Shown here: positions 35,217 through 44,961 of the stretch, in pieces
Position numbering within the stretch: position 1 is the stretch's first letter
Layout: every line of letters starts with the position of its first letter
NCBI GenBank assembly: GCA_946407735.1
Contig: CAMJPL010000002.1
Span: 96,659 to 160,658 of the forward strand
From: an uncultured Clostridia bacterium
GTDB taxonomy: Bacteria; Bacillota; Clostridia; Oscillospirales; CAG-272
DNA: 64,000 nt
Direction: 5' to 3'
Notes under the pieces: model-generated
Database searches by the model: none
Seen by the model: only the letters and a program-made list of their open reading frames with translations
Told to the model about the DNA's origin: nothing
Position numbers and translations under genes: made by a program

Positions 35217-36567
35217 CTCTGCCGTTCTCCTCGATCTCGTTCACCGCGGCGGCAAGCTGCTCCGGCTCTGGAGGCTTCCATGATTTTGCCGTCTCCCCGC
35301 TGACTGTCTTCCTGAAGCTGAATGCCATCGGGATCATTCTCAGCGCGATCGAATTCCAGAAATAGAACGCGGTGTTGTCCGTCATATACGTAACGCTCAT
35401 ATATGCGAGCAGGGAGAAATAGAGCACCGCGCATCTCGCCGAATGCCGGGACGCCCAGTACTGGGGGTAGAAGATATACTGGATCCCTCCCCAAAGTGCG
35501 AGCCCGAGAGAGCCGAGCTCGACAAATACCTTGAGATAATCATTGTGAAGCGGATAAGGCCTGTTTATCAGCCCTGATTCGACCCATGAATTGACCAGCG
35601 TATCTACCGCCTCGAAGCCGAGACCGCGCCAGAATACCGAGAATTCATAATATCTGCCGGCGTTTGTCCAGAACGTGTCTCTCCCCATCATGTTTATGCC
35701 GAGCTGCTGCATAAGAGGCACCAGACGCCCGCTGTATATCAGGTAGACATAAACATATGAGCCGATCACGCAGAGAACGCCGAGCGCAGCGAGCCATGGC
35801 CGTATCTTTTTCAGCTTCCCGAGTATGAAGGCGAGCACAACCGCCATGATCACTGCCGGGAAGACAAGCCTTTTGAACGCCAGAAGAAGGAAGAACAGAC
35901 ACGCCGCGACATGCAGGGCGCGTCTCTTCTTCTCTTTCGGAGTTTTCCCCGGAGCGAACATCAGATAATATACGGCAAACTGACCGTAAAGGAAGGCGAA
36001 GTCGTGCAGCTCGATGGCGCGCATGAAGCCCTCCGCTTCCCCGCCGGACAGAAGGCCGCGCATGACCGACGCCGCGCTTTCCGCCAGCCCGTAATTCCTG
36101 ATCTCTATCAGTATGATCGCTAAGTTAGCGCCGGCGACACCGAGAAAGAACCAGTCCACGGCTTTTTCGCCGAACATGTAAACCATACTGACAGAATACA
36201 GGATAGTCACGCCCTGAAACACCAGCTTCTCCATCCCTCTTGCCACCGAGCCGAAGGTTTCAAGTCCCGTGACCCATGTCACGAAGCTCGTAAGCAGCGG
36301 CACCAGCAGCAGGACAAAGAATACCGGCAGAAAAGACAGCGCCTTTTTCGCGGCTTCGTAATCCGGCTTTATCATAAAGCAGAGCACCGCGCAGGCTATC
36401 ACGCCGAGCGAAAACAGCTTTGGCAAAGCTCCGATCTGATCGTTCAGCGTCCTCCATTCCCCTATGCCGGCGAGCAGGGTGCAGAGGACCGAGAATAAGA
36501 CCGCGAAGCCGGCGAGAAGAGACCTTTCGCCGGCTCTTTCACGGGGATCGATCAGCGTTTCACGCAT
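35200..36567 (-). CDS. O-antigen ligase/Wzy-like polymerase membrane protein
   Basis: The 455-aa protein has about ten to twelve membrane segments. It shows the characteristic late motif 'INRPYPLHNDYLKVFVELGS', the conserved loop of Wzy/WaaL-type enzymes. It probably polymerises the lipid-linked repeat units outside the membrane. The start at 36567 is chosen because GGAG lies 7 nt upstream and the ATG overlaps the previous stop by 8 bp; the frame to 36594 lacks this. It lies between the Wzz-GGDEF and TagF-like genes. Confidence 0.85.
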   Translation of the reverse strand: MRETLIDPRERAGERSLLAGFAVLFSVLCTLLAGIGEWRTLNDQIGALPKLFSLGVIACAVLCFMIKPDYEAAKKALSFLPVFFVLLLVPLLTSFVTWVTGLETFGSVARGMEKLVFQGVTILYSVSMVYMFGEKAVDWFFLGVAGANLAIILIEIRNYGLAESAASVMRGLLSGGEAEGFMRAIELHDFAFLYGQFAVYYLMFAPGKTPKEKKRRALHVAACLFFLLLAFKRLVFPAVIMAVVLAFILGKLKKIRPWLAALGVLCVIGSYVYVYLIYSGRLVPLMQQLGINMMGRDTFWTNAGRYYEFSVFWRGLGFEAVDTLVNSWVESGLINRPYPLHNDYLKVFVELGSLGLALWGGIQYIFYPQYWASRHSARCAVLYFSLLAYMSVTYMTDNTAFYFWNSIALRMIPMAFSFRKTVSGETAKSWKPPEPEQLAAAVNEIEENGRDGQRQ

Positions 36568-38452
36568 TATCGGTCTCCGAAATCTTCGCCGCACCGCTCT
36601 TCGTTTCGGAGCCTTCTCCCGGTGAGAGACGATCGCGTATAGCGGCCTGTATCAACGGACGGATGCTGTATTCACCCGTCTCGGACGTGATTGCGCTGCC
36701 GACGGAATACTCCACCGGAACATGCTCGGAGTCCGAGTTGTACTCGTCGGTTTTGGTCTTGAGCATATACAGGATGGCGTCGAGCTTGCTTCTTGAGCAT
36801 TCATTGAAGAAGGCGATGAACTGGCCTGATCCGTTGTGGGCGATATATCCGAAAGCCTCCTTGAAGCCTTTCAGTATCGAGCCGAAATCGCTGAGAGCCT
36901 TGTCCCCGATTTCTCTGCCGTACTGAGCCGTGATCTTCCTCAGATCGAGCTGCATCGTGACGCAGGCGAAATTGTCGGGAAGTATGGCGCTCTCGCGCTT
37001 TTCGATATACTGGTCGCAGCTTGCGCGGTTCGGAAGATCCGCGTTCCTGTCGTGATAAAGCAGATTCTCGACGATCTCGATCCCGCGCCCCAGTACTACG
37101 GAGATCAGTACACCTAGCACAAGGAACAGCGCGAGGGCGATTATCGCGTAGCGGACGATCTGGATAGACGGCTCGACATCTATGCTGCCGACCGTGGTGA
37201 GATATTTGGCGCTGAGGACGCTGTTGAGTTCTTCGCTCGTTCTGTCCGTGAGATCGTAATACTCGGCGTAGAGTCCGGCGCATCTGTCGATAAGAGCCTG
37301 GATCTCATCTGCCGACAGCTTCGCTCCCTCGGCGGCGTACGCGAAAATGGCCGCGAGATCGGTATCTTCGGTATTTTCGGCGTCATCGCCGGAATCAGCC
37401 GAGTCATCGGACAGCTGCATACTCGAGCTGTTCATGAATATCTTCAGAAGGAACTCCTGGGTATCGAGCTCTATGACATAGCTCTCGTACTCGTTCCTGA
37501 GAGATATATAACGGTACATCAGACTGTCGTAAGTCGTCCTCGCGCTGCCGCTGTCAGCGTATTTCGTCTCGTCGAGGATGAAGTTCTCACCGACGGCGCC
37601 CTCTCCACGCTGGAAATCGAAGATCTCCTCCGAACGTCCGGCAAAATTGTCCATCAGCTCCTTCTGATACTCGATCTCCTGAGCGCGCGCCGTGATTTTT
37701 TCTCTCAAGCGGTCGCAGTTGCGCTCCAGTCTCGCAACAAGAACGTCGGCCTCCGTGGATGAAGAGCCGCCGAGCACCGACATGTACAGGCGCGGTATCT
37801 CGCTCAGATACAGGTAGCGGAAGGCCTCATACAGATCCTGATAGCTGCACCCCGTCTTGATAGATCTTGCTTCCGGCTGAACGGCGCGCTTCGCGTCAAG
37901 GAAGGTGATCATATCGGCGACCGATTTTTCAAGCGTCTGAACGCTTTCGACAAAATCGAATCCCGAGATATCGAGCATATCGGTCCCGTTCTCCCCGAGT
38001 ATGCCGGTCTCATACTGCTCGGTATAATAGCGGTAATAGTTCTTTATCACCGCGTCGAGAACGCTGAAAGCGAAGTTCTCGTCGTCGCTCTTGAACGATA
38101 CCCTGTATGTGTCGGGCTCGAAATCCGGCTTTCTTCCCGATTCGAGTATGGCGTCGACCATGGTCTGATTCGATTCCGAGACGACTGGATCGACCCTGAA
38201 CCTCGAGCGTATATCGTCCACTCCGACGGTGTCGTATCCGAGCTCATCCAGAGCCGCGTCGATGATCGCCGTGGAATACACCTCGCGCATCTCCTCGGGT
38301 ATCTCGCCGCCGCTGTAACGCATGACGGCCGAAGCCTCATAGGTCTGTCTCGACGAACCGTACGCGAAAACGAGCAGTGAGCCGCCGACCGCAAAGGCGA
38401 AAATCAGCCAGCGGAATTTCTTGAGATATCTCAGAACGCTGAACTGCTTCAT
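36560..38452 (-). CDS. Wzz-like chain-length protein fused to a degenerate GGDEF domain
   Basis: The 630-aa protein starts with a short cytoplasmic end and a membrane helix (about residues 14-34). A long, partly coiled-coil extracellular region follows, then a second helix near residues 435-455. That is the layout of polysaccharide co-polymerases. The C-terminus (about 465-610) matches the GGDEF fold: 'NADLPNRASCD', 'MQLDLRKITAQYGREIGDKA' and, at the signature position, 'AHNGSGQFIAFF'. GGDEF is replaced by GSGQF (541-545), so cyclase activity is unlikely, but nucleotide binding is possible. It overlaps the second Wzz-like gene by 4 bp. It may couple polymer length to c-di-GMP or GTP. Confidence 0.78.
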   Translation of the reverse strand: MKQFSVLRYLKKFRWLIFAFAVGGSLLVFAYGSSRQTYEASAVMRYSGGEIPEEMREVYSTAIIDAALDELGYDTVGVDDIRSRFRVDPVVSESNQTMVDAILESGRKPDFEPDTYRVSFKSDDENFAFSVLDAVIKNYYRYYTEQYETGILGENGTDMLDISGFDFVESVQTLEKSVADMITFLDAKRAVQPEARSIKTGCSYQDLYEAFRYLYLSEIPRLYMSVLGGSSSTEADVLVARLERNCDRLREKITARAQEIEYQKELMDNFAGRSEEIFDFQRGEGAVGENFILDETKYADSGSARTTYDSLMYRYISLRNEYESYVIELDTQEFLLKIFMNSSSMQLSDDSADSGDDAENTEDTDLAAIFAYAAEGAKLSADEIQALIDRCAGLYAEYYDLTDRTSEELNSVLSAKYLTTVGSIDVEPSIQIVRYAIIALALFLVLGVLISVVLGRGIEIVENLLYHDRNADLPNRASCDQYIEKRESAILPDNFACVTMQLDLRKITAQYGREIGDKALSDFGSILKGFKEAFGYIAHNGSGQFIAFFNECSRSKLDAILYMLKTKTDEYNSDSEHVPVEYSVGSAITSETGEYSIRPLIQAAIRDRLSPGEGSETKSGAAKISETDNA

Positions 38453-39786
38453 GACTCACGCCCCCCTTCGTCCTTTTTCTCCCTTGACGCAATAAATACT
38501 ATTCCCGCGGCGGCGACAAGAATCACGGCGATGACGGGAGTGATTTTGTCGAACAACGGGTATTCCGGCTTTGAAAACGACAGATATCTGTCCGCGAGGC
38601 TGCTCAGATATGCTTTGTCGATCATCTCAAGATCGGACGACAGCTTATCCGTCTTCTGAACGAGATTGTCAAGCAGCTCCCCGGCGCGTCTTTTCAGGGC
38701 CGTGCTGTCGCTTCCCGGATTCGATCCGGCGTTCTGCGCGATATTGATGATATAACGCGTGTACTGCATCTCGCCGAGCATATCCATGGCATGCGAAAGC
38801 TGAACGTCGGCGTCCTCGCCGAGATCGTTCATGGCGGATCTGGTCATAGACATGTAATAACGCGACTGCTCGTCGATGGTCGGGATCATATATATGGCGG
38901 TCATCGCCTTCTCATATATCGAAATGCCTTCGTTGTCGATTCTGTAATGCGCCATGATGCGGTCGTATTCAGCCTTCTGCAGCCGGTAGCGGTATGTCAT
39001 CATGCCGCTCAGCTCGCCCGGTCTCAGGCTCACGCCGTTCGACTCGATGAACGACAGGAGATTGTAAAGATCGTAATCCCTGAGATCCTTCGCGCGCTCG
39101 CGTATGCCGGAAAATGAGAGACCGAGATCGGTATCGGCGAAATCGCCGCTCTCTTTGACGCGCACCTCGGCGTAGCGGTTTATCTGGTTCAGCTTCAGAA
39201 GCAGAAGCTCATAACGCATAAAATACTCGTCGCTGAACTCAAGCACGTCGTGCAGACCGCCCGTGCCGATCTTGTTCACCGCGTATTCGCTGATGAAATA
39301 GTTTTTGTATGCGTCGCAGAGATAATCAAGCATCTGACCGGCCGTATTGCCGCCGATCCTGCCATAGCCCTTGAATCCGATCCTGTAGGCGGTGCTGATG
39401 AAAACATCGCCGTCGGTGCTGTCGGGCTTTGACGCCGCCTGAACCGAGACGCGCTCCGACAGCTCGCCGACGCTCGTCTTCCCCTCGAGGCCGTGATCCG
39501 AGATCACGCGCTCGAGGACCGGCGCCGTCCTTATCTCGAACATATTCAGACGTGTGGATATCGGTGTAAGGCCGTCAGACGCCTGATCGTAATTCAGAGA
39601 CATCGTAACGTACGCTTCGTATCTTCTGACCGCGAAATGCCCAACTACAAGGGCGGCGACCGCAGCGATCAGAAGACAGACGATTATGATTCTGTTCCTT
39701 TTGGGAACAAAGCTCCCGCCGGGCGCGGCTTTATGCGCCGCTTTCGCTTTCACCGTTTCTGTCCCGGATTTTTCAGTCGATGCCAT
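38449..39786 (-). CDS. Wzz-like polysaccharide co-polymerase
   Basis: The 445-aa protein has a cytoplasmic start rich in Lys and Ala, then a membrane helix 'IIIVCLLIAAVAALVVGHFA'. A long helical extracellular region and a second helix near the C-terminus ('ITPVIAVILVAAAGIVFIA') follow. This is the topology of chain-length regulators, although the primary sequence is divergent. The ATG at 39786 is preceded by GGAGG 7 nt upstream. No kinase domain is present and no BY-kinase gene is in the operon. It overlaps the Wzz-GGDEF gene by 4 bp, so the two probably form one complex. Confidence 0.72.
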   Translation of the reverse strand: MASTEKSGTETVKAKAAHKAAPGGSFVPKRNRIIIVCLLIAAVAALVVGHFAVRRYEAYVTMSLNYDQASDGLTPISTRLNMFEIRTAPVLERVISDHGLEGKTSVGELSERVSVQAASKPDSTDGDVFISTAYRIGFKGYGRIGGNTAGQMLDYLCDAYKNYFISEYAVNKIGTGGLHDVLEFSDEYFMRYELLLLKLNQINRYAEVRVKESGDFADTDLGLSFSGIRERAKDLRDYDLYNLLSFIESNGVSLRPGELSGMMTYRYRLQKAEYDRIMAHYRIDNEGISIYEKAMTAIYMIPTIDEQSRYYMSMTRSAMNDLGEDADVQLSHAMDMLGEMQYTRYIINIAQNAGSNPGSDSTALKRRAGELLDNLVQKTDKLSSDLEMIDKAYLSSLADRYLSFSKPEYPLFDKITPVIAVILVAAAGIVFIASREKKDEGGRES

Positions 39787-39816
39787 CAATTAACCTCCGT
39801 GCGTCAATATATACAA

Positions 39817-40731
39817 TCAGATCCGGACAATATCGATAACGACGAGCTCCGGCATATTGTTTATCCTCGGCGGCCATCCCGAATCGCCCATGCCGCCGCT
39901 CACTATCAGATCCGCGCCGTTGTCAAGAGTGTATTTTCCCCTGCTGAAGCGCGGAAAAAGACCTTCCTCATATGAATACAGACCGCCGATGAACGGCAAT
40001 CTTACGATGCCGCCGTGCACATGACCGGCAAGCCCGAGATCGAAATCATACGGCATGAGCTTCTCCCTGAACAGCACCGGGATATGGGCGATCATGACCG
40101 TATAGACACCGCCGCCGAAATTCATCTCGTCGAGACGCTGTCTCACGCCGTACAGATCGACTCCGGCCTCCGTGCCTTCGACCCCGACAAGCCTGACCGT
40201 ATCGTTCCCTGCAGATACGATCATATCCTCGTTTCGTAGCAGGATCACGCCGGTATCGGCGATCTTATCCGTGAGCTTATCGTCGCCGAGATGATATATC
40301 CTCTCGCTCTCATGGTTGCCGAGCACCCCATACACCGGCGCTATCTCCGTCAGCCTTGAGCAGAGACCCAGTACGGGGCTGATATCCTTGTCATCCCTGC
40401 TTATCATGTCGCCGCCGAGGATTATGAGATCCGGCTCAAGAAATGATATATCCGAAAGAAGCTCATCGCCGCCTCCTCCGTAGACTCTCCCGTGCGTGTC
40501 GGCGATAAACACTATCCTGAGATCTTCGCTCAGAAGCGAGGACTCCTCACGGTAGAACGTCGTGACGTAGTGAGAGGCGGTGTATATTTTCGATATAACC
40601 GGGACGATGATGAAGAGACAAAGGCAGACGGCGGCTGCGATAAGAAGGCGTGCCTTCGCGGCTTTTCGGTGCTTCGGAGAATTAATGTCTCCGCCGCCGT
40701 CAGCCGCGTTTTTTGTTTTCTCCTGCCTCAC
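39817..40731 (-). CDS. Membrane-anchored metallophosphoesterase (YkuE/YaeI-like)
   Basis: The 304-aa protein has one N-terminal membrane helix (about 28-48) and a calcineurin-type phosphoesterase domain outside. The metal motifs are complete: 'FIADTHGR', 'LGGDMISRDD', 'GVLGNHESER', 'IAHIPV' and 'LAGHVHGG'. Relatives hydrolyse phosphates in lipid or nucleotide substrates. The gene starts inside the stop of the sugar-transferase gene (ATGA overlap). In an EPS operon it could recycle undecaprenyl pyrophosphate or trim phosphate groups; this is inference. Confidence 0.86.
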   Translation of the reverse strand: MRQEKTKNAADGGGDINSPKHRKAAKARLLIAAAVCLCLFIIVPVISKIYTASHYVTTFYREESSLLSEDLRIVFIADTHGRVYGGGGDELLSDISFLEPDLIILGGDMISRDDKDISPVLGLCSRLTEIAPVYGVLGNHESERIYHLGDDKLTDKIADTGVILLRNEDMIVSAGNDTVRLVGVEGTEAGVDLYGVRQRLDEMNFGGGVYTVMIAHIPVLFREKLMPYDFDLGLAGHVHGGIVRLPFIGGLYSYEEGLFPRFSRGKYTLDNGADLIVSGGMGDSGWPPRINNMPELVVIDIVRI

Positions 40732-42218
40732 ATGGCGCCCTTTCTGGTAAGAACCACCCAGACGGTACGCAGAAGGATCTGGAAATCAAGTCCGAGTGAC
40801 CAGTTTTCGATATATTCCCTGTCAAGCTCGACGACCTGATCGAAATCACGGATATTGCTGCGTCCGCTGACCTGCCATAAGCCCGTGATGCCCGGCTTTG
40901 TGGACATACGGCTGTGATAGAACGGAGTGTACCTCTCCCATTCGTCGAGCGTCGGGGGACGGGTGCCGACAAGCGACATATCGCCGCGCAGAACGTTCCA
41001 GAACTGGGGGAATTCGTCGAGAGAAAGATCGCGGATGACCCCTCCGATGCCCTTCTTCCATTTTCCGTTCGGCAGCTGCTTCTGACCGATTATCCTCGGG
41101 TCGTGCTCCGCCTTAAACATAAGGCTGTCAGACTGCCCCTCGGCTTCCTGAACTTCCTTCTTCTGCTGCTCGGCGTTCAGAACCATGCTGCGGAATTTGT
41201 AAAGCTGGAATTTGCGCCCGTTCTCTCCGATGCGGGTCTGCTTGAAGAATATCGGTCCAGGCGACGCGATATAGATGGCCGGTCCCAGGACGAGAGTGAG
41301 CAGTCCGGTGAATATGCAGCCGATTATGCCGCCGAAGATGTCGATAAGTCGCTTGAGGAAAAGCTCACGTCCCGACACATAGCCGAGACTGGTCGTTACG
41401 ACGACGTTGCCGAGCACCCTTTCGATGTTCTTGTTTCTCGCGTTGAGGAAGTTGAGACCGTCAAGGGAGAAGTGGATCGTCAGCCCCATGCTGTTTATCG
41501 TTCCGACCAGCTCATCCTGCAGTCTGCTCCAGTCCGTTATGTCGAAATAGATCTCGTCGACGATATTCTCCTTTAGATATGAGATGAGCGTGTCGCGGGT
41601 GGAGACAACGCGCATATCCTGCGGCTGATACTCGCCGAATGCGGTAAGCTGCTCGTTGCCCTTCTCAAGCGAGGAGTCATCGTCCATAAGCGCCACACCG
41701 ACGAAACGGTAGGAGTTGAAGTTGTTCTTCATCAGCTCCTCGATGAGCCCGCGTATGCGTCCGGTTTCCGTCACAACGAGCATGCGGCGCTGGCGGTGTA
41801 TGTCTATGTTCAGACGCGCGCGCAGATGTCTCTTCCACATCGTGCGGACGATAAGACAAAGGACAAAGTATATCGCGATAGTGTACGCGACAAGGATCAG
41901 ACTGCCCGTCTCGATCTTGAGAAAAACCATCGACATGATCCATGTCAGCGAAATGAACGCGGTATGCCTGAGCATATTCGGGAATTCTTTAAGGAATGTC
42001 CTTCTGATGACATCCCGGTATCCGTCAGACAAGACCAGTATGATCAGGTCAATGAAGAGGATCAGAATGAGCTCCTCCCTAAGCGTCCGAGTAAAGGAGA
42101 TGCCCTGCATGCCTCCGACTATGTAATAGGAGATCAGAAGCGAGATCTCAAATACAAGGATATCGAGTATTATGAAATCGGGATGCTGTGACCACCCGTA
42201 GCTTTTCTTTTTATACAA
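40728..42218 (-). CDS. Polyprenyl glycosylphosphotransferase, starts EPS synthesis
   Basis: The 496-aa protein is a WcaJ/CpsE-type enzyme that transfers a sugar-1-phosphate to undecaprenyl phosphate, the first step of repeat-unit assembly. Four or five N-terminal helices and a nucleotide-binding-like middle ('RMLVVTETGRIRGLIEELM') precede the catalytic domain. That domain has 'KRLIDIFGGIIGCIF', 'QTRIGENGRKFQLYKFRSM', 'DEFPQFWNVLRGDMSLVGTR' and 'KPGITGLWQVSGRSN'. The start codon is TTG: GAGGAG lies about 9 nt upstream, and the ATG in between leads to an immediate stop. It lies 30 bp after the flippase gene. Confidence 0.93.
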   Translation of the reverse strand: MYKKKSYGWSQHPDFIILDILVFEISLLISYYIVGGMQGISFTRTLREELILILFIDLIILVLSDGYRDVIRRTFLKEFPNMLRHTAFISLTWIMSMVFLKIETGSLILVAYTIAIYFVLCLIVRTMWKRHLRARLNIDIHRQRRMLVVTETGRIRGLIEELMKNNFNSYRFVGVALMDDDSSLEKGNEQLTAFGEYQPQDMRVVSTRDTLISYLKENIVDEIYFDITDWSRLQDELVGTINSMGLTIHFSLDGLNFLNARNKNIERVLGNVVVTTSLGYVSGRELFLKRLIDIFGGIIGCIFTGLLTLVLGPAIYIASPGPIFFKQTRIGENGRKFQLYKFRSMVLNAEQQKKEVQEAEGQSDSLMFKAEHDPRIIGQKQLPNGKWKKGIGGVIRDLSLDEFPQFWNVLRGDMSLVGTRPPTLDEWERYTPFYHSRMSTKPGITGLWQVSGRSNIRDFDQVVELDREYIENWSLGLDFQILLRTVWVVLTRKGAM

Positions 42219-42248
42219 CTGACATATCTCCTCTCGTTCAGCCTGTTT

Positions 42249-43766
42249 TCAGTCCTCGCCGCGAAGCAGACGGCGGGCTTTCTCAGTCAGAAGGACGAAT
42301 CCCCTGGTTTTCATATATATAAGCGATGACACGGCAAGGCAGACGGTCCCTGAGACGGCAGCCTTTATGAGCCACCATATGACGCCGGAACCGCCTATCA
42401 TGCCGGTGAGCCATCCGCAGAGCGCGGTGAGAGCAACGACAAGCAGGAAGTTGAGTGCGAGCTCGATGTAGTACCCCGCAGGCTTCATATCGAAATACTC
42501 TTCGAATATCAGCTTCGGCTCATACCATACATACGTCACGGCAGCCGATATCGCCGTCGCGAACAGAATACCGGCAAGGCCGATCAGTTTCCCGAGAACG
42601 ACCGACAGCGCGAGATTCAGCACGGCGCATACAAGCTTCGCGTATTTGGTCTTCCTGTAAAGTCCTGCGGCGTCGCTGAACGCCCATAGCGGGCGCTGCA
42701 CGCATGACAGGTACATGTTCACCCCTATCGCGGCTACGGCGGCAGGAGGGAGAGTGAATCCCGAGCCGAACCACAGCTCTATAAACCCGCTTACAAGGAC
42801 CGTATAGCATGGGATCACGACCGCCGATATTATCAGCCCGACAGACTGGGCGCTCAAAAACACCTCATACCGGCGCTCGGCCTTTTCCTCGACGAGCAGG
42901 TTCCCGACGCTCGCCGTCATCGAGCCGAAAAGAAGTCTGACAAACCCGACGATCTGCAGCTCTATCATGGCGTAATTCGAGTAATACCCGACCGCCGCCG
43001 TGCCTATCATCACCGACGTAAGCAGATTGTCCGTCGCGTCCTGAACAACGGCCGAGAGCTTATATAAAAGGACCGGACGGATGTTTTTGAATATCTCCTT
43101 CTTTTCCTCACCGGAAAGATCGGCTTTTCTCAGGATATACGGATATTCTCTTGAAGCTATATGCGAAGTCACGACATTCTGGAGGATCCCTCCGCCGATA
43201 CCGATGACAAGGAAGGCGAAATAGCTGCCGAAAATCAGTATCGCTAGTATCTGGAGCGTCGTCTTCCCGAAATTCACCCATATGGCGGCGCGGGAGACCA
43301 TGTAATCCTTCTGATCCGCCGTAAGTATCGAGGTCCTGTAAACGCACAGGTACGTGACGACGACGCCGGACAGGGAAAGAAGATAATAAACCGTCAGGTG
43401 CGGTATCTCGTTATCCAGATTGATGATGCGCGGAAGCGCCGGGATAAGAGCGAGGCCGAGAACGGCCGCCGCCGAGGCGATGACAAGATAGATCCTTCTG
43501 TAATACTGCGTGAGCGCGGCCAGCTTTTCATGGTCATCCTCCGCCAGCGGCTTGTAGAAGCTGTATATCATGGCGGTCTGAAGACCGAGGTCCGCCAAGG
43601 ATATGACTCTGAGCACGCTGTTGAAGACGCCGCTCAGACCGAGATAATCGACGCCGAGCCTGTGCACGAACACGGTCCTTGCAATGAACGCGAGGATAAT
43701 CGTCACTATCTGATTCGCGAAGCTGAACGCTATGTTTTTCCCGGTCTTCTTTATTCTTCCCGCCAT
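42249..43766 (-). CDS. Wzx-type polysaccharide flippase
   Basis: The 505-aa protein has about twelve to fourteen membrane segments and a typical start, 'NIAFSFANQIVTIILAFIAR' followed by 'LGVDYLGLSGVFNSVL'. Such proteins flip lipid-linked repeat units to the outer face. GGAGG lies upstream of the ATG. It is the second gene of the EPS operon, 33 bp after the GT2 gene. Its position in one operon with a Wzy-like polymerase and Wzz-like proteins supports a Wzx/Wzy-dependent pathway. Confidence 0.92.
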   Translation of the reverse strand: MAGRIKKTGKNIAFSFANQIVTIILAFIARTVFVHRLGVDYLGLSGVFNSVLRVISLADLGLQTAMIYSFYKPLAEDDHEKLAALTQYYRRIYLVIASAAAVLGLALIPALPRIINLDNEIPHLTVYYLLSLSGVVVTYLCVYRTSILTADQKDYMVSRAAIWVNFGKTTLQILAILIFGSYFAFLVIGIGGGILQNVVTSHIASREYPYILRKADLSGEEKKEIFKNIRPVLLYKLSAVVQDATDNLLTSVMIGTAAVGYYSNYAMIELQIVGFVRLLFGSMTASVGNLLVEEKAERRYEVFLSAQSVGLIISAVVIPCYTVLVSGFIELWFGSGFTLPPAAVAAIGVNMYLSCVQRPLWAFSDAAGLYRKTKYAKLVCAVLNLALSVVLGKLIGLAGILFATAISAAVTYVWYEPKLIFEEYFDMKPAGYYIELALNFLLVVALTALCGWLTGMIGGSGVIWWLIKAAVSGTVCLAVSSLIYMKTRGFVLLTEKARRLLRGED

Positions 43767-43799
43767 GCGTCAACCTCCGTCAGACAAAAAAGCCGGGCA

Positions 43800-44834
43800 T
43801 TACAGTTTTGATTTTGAAACGGGTGATCTCAGAAGACGGAACAGCCGTCTTACCGCCCATGCGCCTATCCAGCTGACTCGGCAGCCGAAAAGCCATGCTC
43901 TCTCCCCCGTATCCATCGGCGCACTGCATTTTATCAGGCCGCGGTACGCCTGCCGCAAAAGCTTCTGAAGCTCCCTGTATCGCGCCCGATACCTTCTGTC
44001 GCCGATATTTCTAATAAGCGCCGAAGCCGCCTTTGAATACATCTGATCTGTCCCTGAAAGCAGCGTTTTTTTCGCCGCTTCCTCATAGCCGGGAGTTTTA
44101 GAGTAAAGCTTCGCGATCCTGAACCTCGCCTCGGCAAGATCGAATCTTGAAAGCGACCACGGACGCCCGGTTATGCTGTCTTCCCGGCGAAGGTAATTAT
44201 ACAGTATATCCGGCACGAACACGATCTTCTCGCTTCTCATGTACAGATCGGCGCTTACAAAAACGTCCTCGTAGGTTTTCCCCTCCGGATATCTGAGAGT
44301 ATCGAACAGCTCCCGCTTATACAGCTTGTTCCATGCGTAATTCCAGTAGTTGCTGTAGTTTTCGGTGAAGCGGAATACCTCCTCGCACAGCACCTGACGA
44401 GGCGTGCACTGCCTGTCCGTCGTATGGACGCTGAGCTCCTCCCCGTTTTCGCCGACGCATCGGTAGCCGCATACGCTCATATCAGCGCCTCTCTCAATAA
44501 GCGCGCGATACAGCTTTTCAGCCATTTCCGGCTCGATACAGTCGTCGCTGTCGATGAACATGAGATACCCGCCGGCGGCCGCCTCGATGCCGGCGTTTCT
44601 CGCGGATGAAAGGCCGCCGTTCGGCTTATGGATGACTCTTACCCGGCTGTCCGCCGCGGCGAACCCGTCGCAGAGCTGAGGACATCCGTCGTCTGAGCCG
44701 TCATCCACAAGTATGATCTCGATATCCCGCCATGTCTGAGCCATGATGCTTCTCACGCATCGCTCAAGGTACTTTTCCACCCTGAATACCGGGACCACGA
44801 CCGAGATAAGCGGGCTGCCGTCACTTCGATCCAT
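43800..44834 (-). CDS. Glycosyltransferase family 2, first gene of the EPS operon
   Basis: The roughly 344-aa enzyme has the GT-A fold motifs 'LISVVVPVFRVEKYLERCVR', 'IEIILVDDGSDDGCPQLCD', 'NGGLSSARNAGIEAA' and 'YLMFIDSDDCIEPEM', the last with the DxD metal site. The ATG at 44834 has CGGAGA 8 nt upstream; the longer frame to 44885 starts in the leader. It adds a sugar to the lipid-linked intermediate. A good promoter lies about 100 nt upstream. Confidence 0.93.
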   Translation of the reverse strand: MDRSDGSPLISVVVPVFRVEKYLERCVRSIMAQTWRDIEIILVDDGSDDGCPQLCDGFAAADSRVRVIHKPNGGLSSARNAGIEAAAGGYLMFIDSDDCIEPEMAEKLYRALIERGADMSVCGYRCVGENGEELSVHTTDRQCTPRQVLCEEVFRFTENYSNYWNYAWNKLYKRELFDTLRYPEGKTYEDVFVSADLYMRSEKIVFVPDILYNYLRREDSITGRPWSLSRFDLAEARFRIAKLYSKTPGYEEAAKKTLLSGTDQMYSKAASALIRNIGDRRYRARYRELQKLLRQAYRGLIKCSAPMDTGERAWLFGCRVSWIGAWAVRRLFRLLRSPVSKSKL

Positions 44835-44932
44835 TGCAAAATCTCCGGATTCCCACAGTATCATAACGTGCCCGGGAACCGACATCTTTAAACATAATAA
44901 CAGGCCTGTCCAAATAATTATAATGTATAATT

Positions 44933-44961
44933 ATAATACCATATAATTGCGATTCTGTCAA
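44933..44961 (-). promoter_or_regulatory. Promoter of the EPS operon
   Basis: On the minus strand TTGACA (44961-44956) is followed after exactly 17 bp by TATTAT (44938-44933), in AT-rich DNA. No other strong promoter was seen between the ten tightly packed EPS genes, so this may drive about 13 kb. Confidence 0.75.
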
